Of a stretch of 64,000 nucleotides of DNA, positions 53,888-63,735 are shown in pieces; position 1 is the first letter of the stretch, and each line of letters opens with the position of its first letter. Both the position numbers and the translations under genes were made by a program. Source of the DNA: Pseudomonas haemolytica (GTDB lineage: Bacteria; Pseudomonadota; Gammaproteobacteria; Pseudomonadales; Pseudomonadaceae); contig NZ_VOIW01000007.1 of assembly GCF_009659625.1 (NCBI RefSeq), positions 124,001 to 188,000 of the forward strand, given 5' to 3'. The notes under the pieces are model-generated. The model did no database searches and was not told where the DNA came from. It worked only from the letters and a program-made list of their open reading frames with translations.

Positions 53888-55198
53888 TCAGGAGACCTTG
53901 TTCAAATCATTATCCCGCGTCTCTTTCAGACACATCACCGCAATCAAACTCAACAACGCTGCCGCCGACACATACCCACCGACATAACTCAGGCCACCCA
54001 TCGCCACCAGCTTGGTCGCGAAGAACGGTGCTGCCGACGCCCCGACGATCCCCCCCAGGTTATACGCCGCCGAAGCGCCGGTATAACGCACACGGGTCGG
54101 GAACAATTCCGGCAGCATGGCGCCCATCGGCGCGAAGGTCACGCCCATCAAAAACAGCTCCAGGGCCAGGAACAGCGCCACGGCCCAGGTCGAGCCATGG
54201 TTCAGCAGTGGTTCCATGGTAAAGCCCGACAGAATCGCCAGGATCGCCCCAACGATCAGCACCGGCTTACGTCCATAACGATCACTGGCCAGCGCTGCCA
54301 GTGGCGTCGCCAAGCCCATGAACAGCACGGCAAAGCACAGCAAACCGAGGAATGTCTCGCGGCTGTAGCCCAGTGTGGAAACCCCGTAGCTCAGGGAAAA
54401 TGCCGTGGTGATGTAGAACAGCGCGTAGCACACCACCATCGACGCAGCGCCCAGCAGCACCGGCAGCCAATGCTGGCTGAAAAGCTCCACCAGTGGCACC
54501 TTCACCGGTGCTTCTTTGGCTACGGAGTTGGCGAACACTGGGGTTTCATGCAGCTTCAGGCGTGCATACAGGCCCACCATTACCAGTGCGGCGCTGAGAA
54601 TGAACGGAATGCGCCAGCCCCAACTGCGGAACTGCTCGTCGTCCAGGCTCATGGCCAAGATCAGGAACAGCCCGTTGGCCGCCAGAAAGCCAATCGACGG
54701 GCCCAATTGCGGGAACATGCCGAACCAGGCGCGTTTGCCTTTGGGCGCGTTCTCGGTCGCCAGCAATGCCGCGCCGCCCCATTCCCCGCCTAGGCCCAGC
54801 CCCTGGCCGAAACGCAATACGCACAAGAGAATCGGCGCCCAGGCGCCGATGCTGTCATAGCCGGGCAGCAAGCCGATCAAGGTGGTGCACACACCCATCA
54901 ACAGCAGCGAAGCCACCAGGGTTGATTTGCGCCCGATACGGTCGCCGAAGTGGCCGAACAGCGCCGAGCCCAGCGGGCGGGCGATAAAGGCGATGCCGAA
55001 GGTCAGGAACGACGCCAGCATCTGCGCCGTGCCGGAGCTCTGGGGAAAGAACACCGGGCCGATCACCAGCGCAGCAGCCGTGGCGTAGATATAGAAGTCG
55101 TAGAACTCGATGGCGGTGCCGACGATGCTCGCCGTGGCGACGCGGGCGGTCGAGTTGGTCGGGGCGGCGGTCGCAGCCTCTTGGTAGGTGGTACTCAT
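53888..55198 (-). CDS. MFS transporter, metabolite:H+ symporter type
   Basis: A 436-residue carrier with 12 predicted membrane segments. It shows the MHS subfamily marks: IEFYDFYIYATAAALVIGPVFFP near the start, GHFGDRIGRKSTLV between segments 2 and 3, LGGEWGGAALLATE, and RVRYTGASAAYNLGGI. Relatives carry shikimate, ketoglutarate, citrate or proline/betaine with protons. The substrate is not clear. The ATG at 55198 gives the usual N-terminus; the extension to 55219 is not needed. Confidence 0.92.
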   Translation of the reverse strand: MSTTYQEAATAAPTNSTARVATASIVGTAIEFYDFYIYATAAALVIGPVFFPQSSGTAQMLASFLTFGIAFIARPLGSALFGHFGDRIGRKSTLVASLLLMGVCTTLIGLLPGYDSIGAWAPILLCVLRFGQGLGLGGEWGGAALLATENAPKGKRAWFGMFPQLGPSIGFLAANGLFLILAMSLDDEQFRSWGWRIPFILSAALVMVGLYARLKLHETPVFANSVAKEAPVKVPLVELFSQHWLPVLLGAASMVVCYALFYITTAFSLSYGVSTLGYSRETFLGLLCFAVLFMGLATPLAALASDRYGRKPVLIVGAILAILSGFTMEPLLNHGSTWAVALFLALELFLMGVTFAPMGAMLPELFPTRVRYTGASAAYNLGGIVGASAAPFFATKLVAMGGLSYVGGYVSAAALLSLIAVMCLKETRDNDLNKVS

Positions 55199-55452
55199 GG
55201 AGGTATCCCTGACGGTCATTGCGCGTTTGGACGCGGATTATTATTGGTCGAACACCCATGGATCAGGGTTGTGCGCGGGGCGGCTCGGGATGGGAGCAAA
55301 CACCGGTCGGACATGAAGCAGTGCCTGGACGCGCTGAGTGCGGGTAGCACGCGGTCGGGCGGGGCTTGGGTAAGCCGCAGGGATTATAGGAAGGGGTTTG
55401 GAAATACAACAAGTGGCTGGAGTGCCGCAAACCAAATGTGGGCTGTCAGAGG

Positions 55453-56691
55453 TTATGCGGCGACGGGCACATGGCTGGTATGCCAGATCAACACCTTGCT
55501 CACCCGGTTGTCCTCGGTCTCGAGGATTTCCAGGCGGTAGCGGCCGATCTTCAGGCACACCGCGCAATCCGGAATGGTCTCCAGCGCCTCTGTCACCAGG
55601 CCGTTGAGGGTCTTGGGGCCATCGCTGGGCAGGTGCCAGCCCAGGCTTTTATTCAGTTCGCGGATCGAGGCAGCACCGTCGATGATGTAGCGGCCATCGG
55701 GCTGGGCTTCGATATGTGGGTTATCCACAGCCGGGTCGTTTTCGAATTCGCCGACGATCTCTTCAAGAATATCTTCCAGGGTGACGATGCCCTGCACTTC
55801 GCCGTACTCATCCACCACCATGCCCAGACGCCGCTGCTGCTTGTGGAAATTCAGCAGTTGCAGCTGTAGGGGCGTGCTTTCCGGGACGAAGTAGGGTTCG
55901 TGGCAGGCCGCGAGCAGCGCCTCTTTGGTCAGGCTGGCGTCGGGTAGCAGATGCTGGACCTGCCGGGTGTTGAGCACCGCTTCGACCTGGTTGATATCGC
56001 TGTGGAACACCGGCAGACGGGTGCGCTGGGAGCTGCGCAGTTGTTCGATGATCTCGTCGATCGAGTCATCCAGGTTGATACCGTCCACTTCGCTGCGCGG
56101 CACCAGGATGTCATTGACGGTGATGTTGTCCAGGGCATGAATGCCAGGCATACCGGGCGTACGGTCGTCGTCGGCTTCGGGCTGCGGTTCGTCGTCGTGG
56201 TGGGGCAGCGGCTCGTCGCTGTTTTTTACCACGCCGGCCTTGCGGGCAAACGGGCGCAGCAGCAACAGGCTGATGCCATTGAGCAGCCAGGCTGCGGGAT
56301 AGAGGATTTTCAGCGGCACGCCCAGCAGGGTGTTACCGAAACCCAGCACCGCTTGCGGATGGCGGGTGGCGAGGGCGCGGGGCAGGTAGTCGGCCAGTAT
56401 CAGCAGCAGTGCGCAGGAGATCAGCCAGCCGAGCCATGGGCCGTTCTGCGCCCAGGCATAGATTGCCAGCAGCGTGCAGAGGATCACCACCGCGGCGCGG
56501 CACAAGCTGTTGCACAGGATCAGGCTATGGCGCGGGAAGCTCAGGCGCGCGGCAGCCTTGTCGCCCTGGCGTGTACCGGGGCGCAGGGCCAGCAGGTGTT
56601 GTTGCGCGGCTTCAATGGCGGTAAACAGCGCCGCCCATAAAATCAGCAGGGCAATTACGGCGAGCATCGGCCCTAAGGGCAAGTTGTCCAT
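55453..56691 (-). CDS. CNNM/CorC-type membrane protein with CBS pair
   Basis: A 412-residue protein. The N-terminal DUF21 membrane domain (about residues 1-150) has four hydrophobic segments. It is followed by a CBS pair (about 190-310, with DILVPRSEVDGI and GIVTLEDILEEIVGEFEND) and a C-terminal CorC_HlyC domain. Such proteins take part in magnesium or cobalt export or homeostasis. It overlaps no neighbour but follows the CcsA-like gene by 12 bases, and the two are probably co-transcribed. Confidence 0.92.
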   Translation of the reverse strand: MDNLPLGPMLAVIALLILWAALFTAIEAAQQHLLALRPGTRQGDKAAARLSFPRHSLILCNSLCRAAVVILCTLLAIYAWAQNGPWLGWLISCALLLILADYLPRALATRHPQAVLGFGNTLLGVPLKILYPAAWLLNGISLLLLRPFARKAGVVKNSDEPLPHHDDEPQPEADDDRTPGMPGIHALDNITVNDILVPRSEVDGINLDDSIDEIIEQLRSSQRTRLPVFHSDINQVEAVLNTRQVQHLLPDASLTKEALLAACHEPYFVPESTPLQLQLLNFHKQQRRLGMVVDEYGEVQGIVTLEDILEEIVGEFENDPAVDNPHIEAQPDGRYIIDGAASIRELNKSLGWHLPSDGPKTLNGLVTEALETIPDCAVCLKIGRYRLEILETEDNRVSKVLIWHTSHVPVAA

Positions 56692-56703
56692 GATCGCTGC
56701 CCG

Positions 56704-57516
56704 TCAGATATGCAGGATGTATTCGCGAACCAGCTTGCTGCCGAAATAGGCCAGCATCAGCAGGCAGAAACCGGCCAGGGTCCAGCGGATCGCCTTGTGC
56801 CCACGCCAGCCGAGGCGGTTGCGGCCCCACAGCAACACGCTGAACACCACCCAGGCCAGGCACGCCAGCAAGGTTTTGTGCACCAGGTGCTGGGCGAACA
56901 GGTTCTCGACGAACAGCCAGCCGGAGATCAGCGAGAGCGACAGCAGGGTCCAACCGGCCCACAGGAAGCCGAACAGCAGGCTTTCCATGGTTTGCAGCGG
57001 CGGGAAGTTCTTGATCAGCCCGGACGGGTGCTTGTGTTTGAGCTGGTGATCCTGCAGCAGCAGGAGCAGGGCCTGGAACACCGCAATGGTGAACATGCCG
57101 TAGGCAAGGATCGACAACAGGATGTGGGCAAGGATGCCCGGCTCCTCATCGATCACCTGCACGGTGCCGGTGGGCGTAAATTGCGCCAGCAGGACCGTCA
57201 GCATTCCCAGTGGGAATAGCAGCACCAGCAGGTTCTCGACGGGAATGCGGTAGCAGGCCAGCAGCGTCAGCGCGATGACGGCCGCGGCGATCAGGCTGGC
57301 GGCGCTGAAAAAATCCAGGCCCAGGCCCACAGGGGTCATCAGGTGGGTAAACAGGCTGGCGGCATGGGCCAGCAGGGCCAGCACGCCAAGGCCGACGAGC
57401 AGACGTTTGTCCGCTTTAGTGCCTTGGGCCAGACGAGTGCCCTGATAGAGGGTCGCAGCGGCATACAGGATGGCGGCGGCGAGGCTGGGTAGCAAACTGG
57501 GTGACAAGGGGAGCAT
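56704..57516 (-). CDS. CcsA/YpjD-like cytochrome c assembly protein
   Basis: A 270-residue membrane protein of the CcsA/CcmF-like (YpjD) family with about eight hydrophobic segments. Conserved histidines occur in AHAASLFTHL, LAHILLSILAYGM and FAQHLVHKTLLACLAWVVF. The family handles heme in cytochrome c maturation, but the exact role of YpjD types is unclear. The ATG at 57516 was chosen; the 15 extra codons upstream lack family features. It is divergent from ffh. Confidence 0.88.
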   Translation of the reverse strand: MLPLSPSLLPSLAAAILYAAATLYQGTRLAQGTKADKRLLVGLGVLALLAHAASLFTHLMTPVGLGLDFFSAASLIAAAVIALTLLACYRIPVENLLVLLFPLGMLTVLLAQFTPTGTVQVIDEEPGILAHILLSILAYGMFTIAVFQALLLLLQDHQLKHKHPSGLIKNFPPLQTMESLLFGFLWAGWTLLSLSLISGWLFVENLFAQHLVHKTLLACLAWVVFSVLLWGRNRLGWRGHKAIRWTLAGFCLLMLAYFGSKLVREYILHI

Positions 57517-57620
57517 AAATCCTGATAGACAAGCCCGAAAGGCGCTGAGTTTGGCACACACCTGCGCTCCACGAAAGACTCATGGGCCAGACAGCGGGTG
57601 TGCATGGGCGCAGTCTTCGC

Positions 57621-57626
57621 TATAAT
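57621..57626 (+). promoter_or_regulatory. Likely -10 box of the ffh promoter
   Basis: A consensus TATAAT lies 125 bases before ffh. A clear -35 is not seen at 16-18 bases, so the assignment is tentative. Confidence 0.4.
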
Positions 57627-57750
57627 CCGCGACCTGCCCACGCCGCAGGCTCGCCGAGCGCTGTTTTTAATAGCGATTTACCACAGCCTGGGCCGCCACT
57701 ACCTCGGTCTACCAATGCATTTTGTTGAATAGGGCCTGAAAGGATCGCGC

Positions 57751-59127
57751 ATGTTTGAAAACCTGACTGACCGTCTCTCGCAGACGCTGCGCCACGTTAC
57801 CGGCAAGGCCAAGCTGACCGAGGACAATATTAAAGACACCCTGCGTGAAGTGCGCATGGCGTTGCTGGAAGCCGACGTGGCTTTGCCGGTGGTGAAGGAC
57901 TTCGTCAACTCGGTCAAGGAGCGCGCGGTCGGCACCGAAGTGTCTCGCAGCCTGACCCCGGGCCAGGCCTTTGTGAAGATCGTCCAGGCCGAACTCGAAA
58001 GCCTGATGGGCGCGGCCAACGAAGATTTGAACCTCAGCGCCGTGCCACCGGCCGTCGTGCTGATGGCGGGTTTGCAGGGCGCGGGTAAAACCACCACCGC
58101 CGGCAAGCTGGCGCGCTTCCTTAAAGAGCGCAAGAAGAAATCCGTGATGGTGGTATCGGCCGACGTGTACCGTCCGGCGGCCATCAAGCAGTTGGAAATG
58201 CTCGCAGGCGAAGTAGGCGTGACCTTCTTCCCGTCCGACCTGAGCCAGAAGCCGGTCGACATCGCCAACGCAGCTATTAAAGAAGCCAAGCTCAAGTTCA
58301 TCGACGTGGTCATCGTCGATACCGCCGGTCGCCTGCACATCGACGAAGAGATGATGGGCGAGATCAAGGCGCTGCATGCCGCGATCAGCCCGGTCGAGAC
58401 GCTGTTCGTGGTCGACGCCATGACCGGCCAGGATGCGGCCAACACCGCCAAGGCCTTTGGTGACGCACTGCCGCTGACTGGCGTGATCCTCACCAAGGTC
58501 GACGGCGACGCCCGTGGCGGTGCTGCGCTGTCGGTACGTGCCATCACCGGCAAGCCGATCAAGTTCATCGGTATGGGCGAGAAGAGCGACGCACTCGAGC
58601 CGTTCCACCCCGAGCGTATTGCCTCGCGTATCCTCGGCATGGGTGACGTGCTCAGCCTGATCGAACAGGCTGAAGCCACGCTCGACAAGGACAAGGCCGA
58701 CAAACTCGCCAAAAAGCTGAAAAAGGGCAAGGGCTTCGACCTCGAAGACTTCCGCGACCAGTTGCAACAGATGAAGAACATGGGCGGCCTCGGCGGCCTG
58801 ATGGACAAGCTGCCGAACATCGGCGGTGTGAACCTGGCGCAAATGGGCAACGCCCAGGGCGCGGCAGAGAAGCAGTTCAAGCAGATGGAAGCCATCATCA
58901 ACTCCATGACCCCGGCCGAGCGCCGCGACCCTGAGCTGATCAGCGGTTCGCGCAAACGTCGGATCGCCATGGGTTCCGGCACTCAGGTGCAGGACATTGG
59001 TCGCTTGATCAAGCAGCACAAGCAGATGCAGAAGATGATGAAGAAATTCTCCGCCAAAGGCGGTATGGCCAAGATGATGCGCGGCATGGGCGGTATGTTG
59101 CCCGGCGGCGGCATGCCGAAAATGTAA
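57751..59127 (+). CDS. ffh: Signal recognition particle protein Ffh
   Basis: GTPase that binds 4.5S RNA and signal sequences to target nascent membrane proteins to FtsY and SecYEG. It has 458 residues. The N domain is followed by the G domain (GLQGAGKTTTAGKLA, DTAGRLHIDEE, TKVDGDARGG), and a methionine-rich M domain ends in GGMLPGGGMPKM. The gene is followed by a 251-base gap that holds two GC-rich hairpins without T-runs (59135-59157 and 59189-59203) and then the rpsP promoter. Confidence 0.98.
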   Translation: MFENLTDRLSQTLRHVTGKAKLTEDNIKDTLREVRMALLEADVALPVVKDFVNSVKERAVGTEVSRSLTPGQAFVKIVQAELESLMGAANEDLNLSAVPPAVVLMAGLQGAGKTTTAGKLARFLKERKKKSVMVVSADVYRPAAIKQLEMLAGEVGVTFFPSDLSQKPVDIANAAIKEAKLKFIDVVIVDTAGRLHIDEEMMGEIKALHAAISPVETLFVVDAMTGQDAANTAKAFGDALPLTGVILTKVDGDARGGAALSVRAITGKPIKFIGMGEKSDALEPFHPERIASRILGMGDVLSLIEQAEATLDKDKADKLAKKLKKGKGFDLEDFRDQLQQMKNMGGLGGLMDKLPNIGGVNLAQMGNAQGAAEKQFKQMEAIINSMTPAERRDPELISGSRKRRIAMGSGTQVQDIGRLIKQHKQMQKMMKKFSAKGGMAKMMRGMGGMLPGGGMPKM

Positions 59128-59277
59128 AGTATTCGAGCGGGAGCCCAGCTCCTGCTCCGACCCACAGGGATGTGGGATCTCCAGCAAACCCGCCGTTGGC
59201 GGGCGCTGACTCGCCGTTTTAACCGACGGCTCTATAGCAGATCTGAGTGGCACGCTGATAGGCGCCAGAAAAAGACA

Positions 59278-59306
59278 TTTGCAAAAGTCGGGATATTCCT
59301 TAGAAT
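59278..59306 (+). promoter_or_regulatory. Promoter of the rpsP-rimM-trmD-rplS operon
   Basis: TTTGCA (59278-59283), a 17-base spacer, and TAGAAT (59301-59306), about 72 bases before the rpsP ATG. Confidence 0.6.
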
Positions 59307-59378
59307 ATGCGGCCTTTCGGGCACCTATGCCCGCTGTGCATTTAGATTTGCAGCACCGACTACAGGAACGATGTTCAC

Positions 59379-59630
59379 ATGCTAACAATCCGTCTTGCCC
59401 TTGGCGGCTCCAAAAAGCGCCCGTTTTACCACTTGACCGTAACCGACAGCCGCAACCCGCGTGACGGTTCGCACAAGGAACAGGTTGGTTTCTTCAACCC
59501 TGTTGCTCGTGGTCAAGAAGTTCGTCTGTCCGTGAACCAAGAGCGCGTAGCCTACTGGCTGAGCGTTGGTGCACAGCCATCCGAGCGCGTTGCAAAACTG
59601 TTGAAGGACTCGGCTAAGGCCGCAGCCTGA
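59379..59630 (+). CDS. rpsP: 30S ribosomal protein S16
   Basis: An 83-residue ribosomal protein. It has the S16 start MLTIRLALGGSKKRPFYHLTVTDSRNPRDG and the FFNPVARG segment. It opens the conserved operon rpsP-rimM-trmD-rplS. The ribosome-binding site is AGGAA at about 59367. Confidence 0.98.
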   Translation: MLTIRLALGGSKKRPFYHLTVTDSRNPRDGSHKEQVGFFNPVARGQEVRLSVNQERVAYWLSVGAQPSERVAKLLKDSAKAAA

Positions 59631-59635
59631 GCAAT

Positions 59636-60172
59636 ATGAACGCGACGCCAGCTGTTGCTGATGATTTGATCGTTATCGGCAAGATTTACTCTGTTCATGG
59701 CGTTCGCGGCGAAGTGAAGGTGTATTCCTTTACTGATCCGACTGAAAACCTGTTGCAGTACAAGGCCTGGACGCTCAAGCGCGAAGGTAGTGTGAAACAG
59801 GTCGAGCTGGTCAGTGGACGCGGGAGCGATAAGTTCCTGGTCGCAAAGCTCAAGGGTCTTGATGATCGTGAGGAAGCTCGTCTTCTGGCCGGTTATGAGA
59901 TCTGTGTGCCGCGCAACCTGTTCCCTGAATTGACCGACGGCGAGTACTACTGGTACCAGCTGGAAGGTCTGAAGGTTATTGATCAACTCGGGCAATTGCT
60001 GGGGAAAATCGATCATCTTCTGGAAACCGGCGCCAATGATGTAATGGTGGTCAAGCCTTGCGCTGGCAGCCTGGATGATCGCGAACGCCTGTTGCCCTAT
60101 ACCGAGCAATGCGTGTTGGCCGTCGACCTGGCAGCGGGCGAGATGAAGGTGGAATGGGACGCGGACTTCTAA
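59636..60172 (+). CDS. rimM: Ribosome maturation factor RimM
   Basis: A 178-residue factor that binds S19 and helps process 16S rRNA in the 30S head. The N-terminal part has VIGKIYSVHGVRGEVKVYSFTDP, and the PRC-barrel C-terminal part has DGEYYWYQLEGLKV and LPYTEQCVLAVDL. It starts 5 bases after rpsP and is followed 2 bases later by trmD. Confidence 0.97.
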   Translation: MNATPAVADDLIVIGKIYSVHGVRGEVKVYSFTDPTENLLQYKAWTLKREGSVKQVELVSGRGSDKFLVAKLKGLDDREEARLLAGYEICVPRNLFPELTDGEYYWYQLEGLKVIDQLGQLLGKIDHLLETGANDVMVVKPCAGSLDDRERLLPYTEQCVLAVDLAAGEMKVEWDADF

Positions 60173-60174
60173 GC

Positions 60175-60927
60175 GTGGCTAATTTGCGCATTGAAGTGAT
60201 CAGTTTGTTTCCCGAGATGTTTTCCGCCATCAGCGAGTACGGCATCACCAGTCGGGCGGTGAAACAGGGGCTGTTGCAGCTTACCTGTTGGAACCCGCGA
60301 GACTACACGACGGATCGACATCACACTGTGGACGATCGCCCATTTGGCGGTGGCCCGGGCATGGTGATGAAGATCAAGCCCCTGGAAGATGCATTGGTTC
60401 AGGCCAAGGCAGCCGCCGGGGAGAAGGCGAAGGTGATTTACCTGTCCCCTCAAGGCCGTCAGCTGAAACAGGCGGCGGTACGCGAACTGGCGAATGAGGA
60501 AGCACTGATCCTGATTGCCGGTCGCTATGAAGGCATTGACGAGCGTTTTATTGAAGCTCATGTCGATGAAGAGTGGTCGATTGGGGACTATGTCCTGTCT
60601 GGCGGCGAGCTGCCGGCGATGGTCCTGATAGATGCGGTTACACGACTGCTGCCCGGAGCTTTAGGGCATGCGGACTCCGCGGAGGAAGATTCCTTCACGG
60701 ATGGTTTGCTGGATTGCCCGCACTACACCCGTCCGGAGGTGTATGTGGATCAGCGTGTTCCCGACGTATTGCTAAGTGGCAATCACGCACACATCCGGCG
60801 TTGGCGTTTACAGCAGTCCCTTGGTCGGACCTATGAACGACGCGCCGATCTTCTGGAAAGCCGCTCGCTTTCTGGAGAAGAGAAGAAGCTGCTCGAGGAA
60901 TACATCCTCGCGCGGGACGATAGTTAA
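60175..60927 (+). CDS. trmD: tRNA (guanine-N1)-methyltransferase
   Basis: Methylates G37 of tRNAs reading CNN and some other codons, which prevents frameshifting. It has 250 residues with the SPOUT knot. Motifs: LFPEMFSAISEYGITSRAV, DDRPFGGGPGMVMK, LIAGRYEGIDERF, and EWSIGDYVLSGGELPAMVLIDAV. The start is GTG at 60175, two bases after the rimM stop; the longer frame overlaps rimM and is rejected. Confidence 0.97.
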   Translation: MANLRIEVISLFPEMFSAISEYGITSRAVKQGLLQLTCWNPRDYTTDRHHTVDDRPFGGGPGMVMKIKPLEDALVQAKAAAGEKAKVIYLSPQGRQLKQAAVRELANEEALILIAGRYEGIDERFIEAHVDEEWSIGDYVLSGGELPAMVLIDAVTRLLPGALGHADSAEEDSFTDGLLDCPHYTRPEVYVDQRVPDVLLSGNHAHIRRWRLQQSLGRTYERRADLLESRSLSGEEKKLLEEYILARDDS

Positions 60928-60972
60928 CAACGTATCGATGGTAGGTCCATTGACTTACCTTAGGAGCACAGC

Positions 60973-61323
60973 ATGACTAACAAAATCATCCTTGCACTCG
61001 AAGCAGAGCAGATGACCAAAGAGATCCCTACCTTTGCCCCGGGCGACACCATTGTCGTTCAGGTGAAAGTGAAGGAAGGCGACCGTTCGCGTCTGCAAGC
61101 GTTCGAAGGCGTGGTAATCGCCAAGCGTAACCGTGGTGTGAACAGTGCTTTCACTGTTCGTAAAATCTCCAACGGTGTTGGCGTAGAGCGTACTTTCCAG
61201 ACCTACAGCCCGCAAATCGACAGCATGGCCGTCAAGCGTCGCGGTGACGTACGTAAAGCCAAGCTGTACTACCTGCGTGACCTGTCCGGTAAAGCAGCTC
61301 GCATCAAGGAAAAACTGGCTTAA
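60973..61323 (+). CDS. rplS: 50S ribosomal protein L19
   Basis: A 116-residue protein at the 30S-50S interface. It has the L19 pattern [35 protein letters not shown] and the basic [17 protein letters not shown] ending. It closes the rpsP operon and is preceded by TTAGGAG. Confidence 0.98.
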
Positions 61324-61342
61324 GTCCAGCTTCCCGATGCAG

Positions 61343-61370
61343 AAAAAAGCAGCCTACGGGCTGCTTTTTT
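61343..61370. terminator. Terminator after rplS
   Basis: AAAAAAGCAGCC pairs with GGCTGCTTTTTT around the loop TACG; the T-run ends transcription of the rpsP operon. Confidence 0.9.
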
Positions 61371-61405
61371 GTGCCTGAAATTTGTCTATTTGCCGGTATC
61401 CAGCC

Positions 61406-61819
61406 ATGACCACCCGCCTCGAAGAAATCCAGCGCCGCACCGATCTGTCCGTCACCCATGTGACCAAGGCCGTGTTCCCGCCGACCACCAACCACCACAA
61501 CACCCTGTTCGGCGGCACCGCATTGGCGTGGATGGACGAAGTGTCGTTCATCACCGCCACGCGTTTCTGTCGCTTGCCCCTGGTGACTGTGTCTACCGAC
61601 CGTATCGACTTCAATCACGCGATCCCGGCGGGCTCCATCGTTGAGTTGATCGGCCGGGTGATCAAGGTCGGCAACACCAGCCTCAAGGTAGAAGTAGAGG
61701 TGTTTGTCGAGAGCATGAGCGTCGATGGCCGTGAGAAGGCGATCCAGGGCGTGTTCAGCTTTGTCGCGATTGATGCAGACAAACGCCCTGTACCGGTACT
61801 GCCTGGGTTTGCCGACTGA
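61406..61819 (+). CDS. Hotdog-fold acyl-CoA thioesterase
   Basis: A 137-residue thioesterase of the YciA/BACH type. Signature NHHNTLFGGTALAWMDE includes the catalytic Asn32 and Asp44, and STDRIDFNHAIPAGSIVELIGRV follows. It hydrolyses acyl-CoA; chain-length preference cannot be read from sequence. The ATG at 61406 was chosen. It ends one base before the stop of the convergent antiporter gene, with no terminator between. Confidence 0.92.
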   Translation: MTTRLEEIQRRTDLSVTHVTKAVFPPTTNHHNTLFGGTALAWMDEVSFITATRFCRLPLVTVSTDRIDFNHAIPAGSIVELIGRVIKVGNTSLKVEVEVFVESMSVDGREKAIQGVFSFVAIDADKRPVPVLPGFAD

Positions 61820-63628
61820 TTACCCGACAGTACTGTTCTCTGGCTGGATCACCGCCAGCAAGGTCCAGCCGGCGCCAGGTTTCACGCTGCTCTCGGGTGT
61901 CACCACGTGCACCCAGCCGCTGGTGTCCCGGGCGAACAGCAAGGTGGCCCGCTCCCCATGCAGCGCCTGGTATTGCTCCCACCCAAAGCCCTCGGTGAGG
62001 TGGGTGCTGTACAACTCCGCGCCCTGGCCCAGCAGGCTGGCCAATTTGGCGTAGCTCAAGGGTTGGCTGCCCAGCAGGTGGCCACGGTGTTCGTGGCTGG
62101 CCTTGTGTTTGTCGGTGCGACGGCTTTCCTGGCTGCTAGCCAGGGCGAACAAGCGATGGCCAAAGTCATGGCGAAAACGCATGGTGGCCAAGGCGTTCAG
62201 TTCCCCGGAAGGCGAGAGCGCGAGCAAATGCCCGAGGCCAACCAGATCCAGATGGGACTCGGCATGCTGTGAGGCTGGGTTACCGAAATAAGTGGGCAGC
62301 CCCTCCATGCGGCTGGCGCGTATGTTTTCCCAGCTGGAATCCGTCAGCAACACTCGGCTGCCCAATTGCTGCAATGCCTTGCCGAGGGCCCGCGCCGGGC
62401 CGTTGGCACCGACAATCAGGAAACCACTGGGCGCAGGTTCGGCAACTTTCAACAGGCGGGCCAAAGGGCGAGCCGTGGCGCTTTGCAGCACTACGGTGCC
62501 GATGATCACCGCGAAGGTCAGCGGTACGAGCAGCAACGCGCCTTCGTGACCCGCCTCGTCCAGGCGGATCGCAAAGATCGCCGACACCGCCGCTGCCACA
62601 ATGCCCCGTGGAGCGATCCATGCCAGCAGTGCGCGCTCACGCCAGTTCAGTCCGGAGCCGAAGGTTGAAAGCGCGACGTTCAGTGGGCGAGCAATAAATT
62701 GGATGATCAACAGCAGGATCAATACGAACGGTCCCAGGGCGATCAAGGCATTCAAGTCCAGGCGCGCCGCCAGCAGGATGAACAGCCCGGAAATCAGCAA
62801 CACACTGAGGTTTTCCTTGAAGTGCAGGATGTGCCTTACATCCACGCCCTTCATATTCGCCATCCACATGCCCATCAGCGTGACCGCCAGCAGGCCGGAC
62901 TCATGCATCACCTGGTTGGCGGCGATAAAGATGCCCAGCACGCCGGCCAGCGTCGCCAGGTTATGCAGGTATTCCGGCAACCACTGCCGGCGCATGATCT
63001 GCCCCAGCACCCAGCCTCCGGCAATACCGAACAGGCTGCCGCACAGGATCACGCCGCCGAAAGTCAGCAGGCTATGGCTCAAACCGTCGCCCGAGGCCCG
63101 GGCAATGATGAAGCTATAGACCACCACCGCCAGCAGCGCGCCAATCGGGTCGATGACGATGCCTTCCCAGCGCAGGATGTTGGCAATCGAGGCTTTGGGG
63201 CGTACCACGCGCAGCATCGGCACGATCACGGTCGGGCCCGTTACCAGGGTCAGGGTGCCGAACAGCAGGGCGAGCATCCAGTCAAACCCCAGCAGCCAGT
63301 GGGTGGCCAGGGTGATCACCGCCCATGTCGACAGGGCGCCGACCGTGACCAGGCGATGCACCACGCTGCCAATTTCCTTCCATTCCGAAAGGTGCAGGGT
63401 GAGGCTACCTTCGAACAGAATCAGCGCCACGGCCAGGGATACCAGTGGCATCAGCAACGGGCCGAACATCTCCTGAGGGTCGAGCCAGCCGAGCACCGGC
63501 CCGACCAGGATGCCAGTTAATAACAGGAAGAGAATCGCCGGCAGCTTCAGGCGCCAGGCCAGCCATTGGCAGCCCAGTGCCGCCACGCCAATGCCACCGA
63601 AGGCCAGCAGAATCTGTTGTTCGTTCAT
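61820..63628 (-). CDS. CPA1/NhaP-type sodium/proton antiporter
   Basis: A 602-residue membrane protein with 12-13 predicted segments in the first ~390 residues, including WEGIVIDPIGALLAVVV and RALLAWIAPRGIVAAAVSAIFA, which carry the acidic and Arg-Gly residues of the NhaP group. The cytoplasmic C-terminal part starts with a TrkA-N-like nucleotide-binding segment (GFLIVGANGPARALGKAL) and ends with a domain of unclear type. It should exchange Na+ or K+ for protons and be gated by ligand. Confidence 0.9.
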   Translation of the reverse strand: MNEQQILLAFGGIGVAALGCQWLAWRLKLPAILFLLLTGILVGPVLGWLDPQEMFGPLLMPLVSLAVALILFEGSLTLHLSEWKEIGSVVHRLVTVGALSTWAVITLATHWLLGFDWMLALLFGTLTLVTGPTVIVPMLRVVRPKASIANILRWEGIVIDPIGALLAVVVYSFIIARASGDGLSHSLLTFGGVILCGSLFGIAGGWVLGQIMRRQWLPEYLHNLATLAGVLGIFIAANQVMHESGLLAVTLMGMWMANMKGVDVRHILHFKENLSVLLISGLFILLAARLDLNALIALGPFVLILLLIIQFIARPLNVALSTFGSGLNWRERALLAWIAPRGIVAAAVSAIFAIRLDEAGHEGALLLVPLTFAVIIGTVVLQSATARPLARLLKVAEPAPSGFLIVGANGPARALGKALQQLGSRVLLTDSSWENIRASRMEGLPTYFGNPASQHAESHLDLVGLGHLLALSPSGELNALATMRFRHDFGHRLFALASSQESRRTDKHKASHEHRGHLLGSQPLSYAKLASLLGQGAELYSTHLTEGFGWEQYQALHGERATLLFARDTSGWVHVVTPESSVKPGAGWTLLAVIQPENSTVG

Positions 63629-63735
63629 TGAAGCTTCCTGTTCCTTGAAGTAGCGGGCTATGAAAGACTAGCGACCCTTGCCACAGTTCACTAAATAATT
63701 TGCGCCAAGCCCCGTGCCGCGTAGCTTGAGTACCC

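Noticed and set aside
59128..59277. Small RNA gene between ffh and rpsP
   Set aside because: Two GC-rich hairpins are present, but there is no promoter or T-run terminator that would define an RNA gene.
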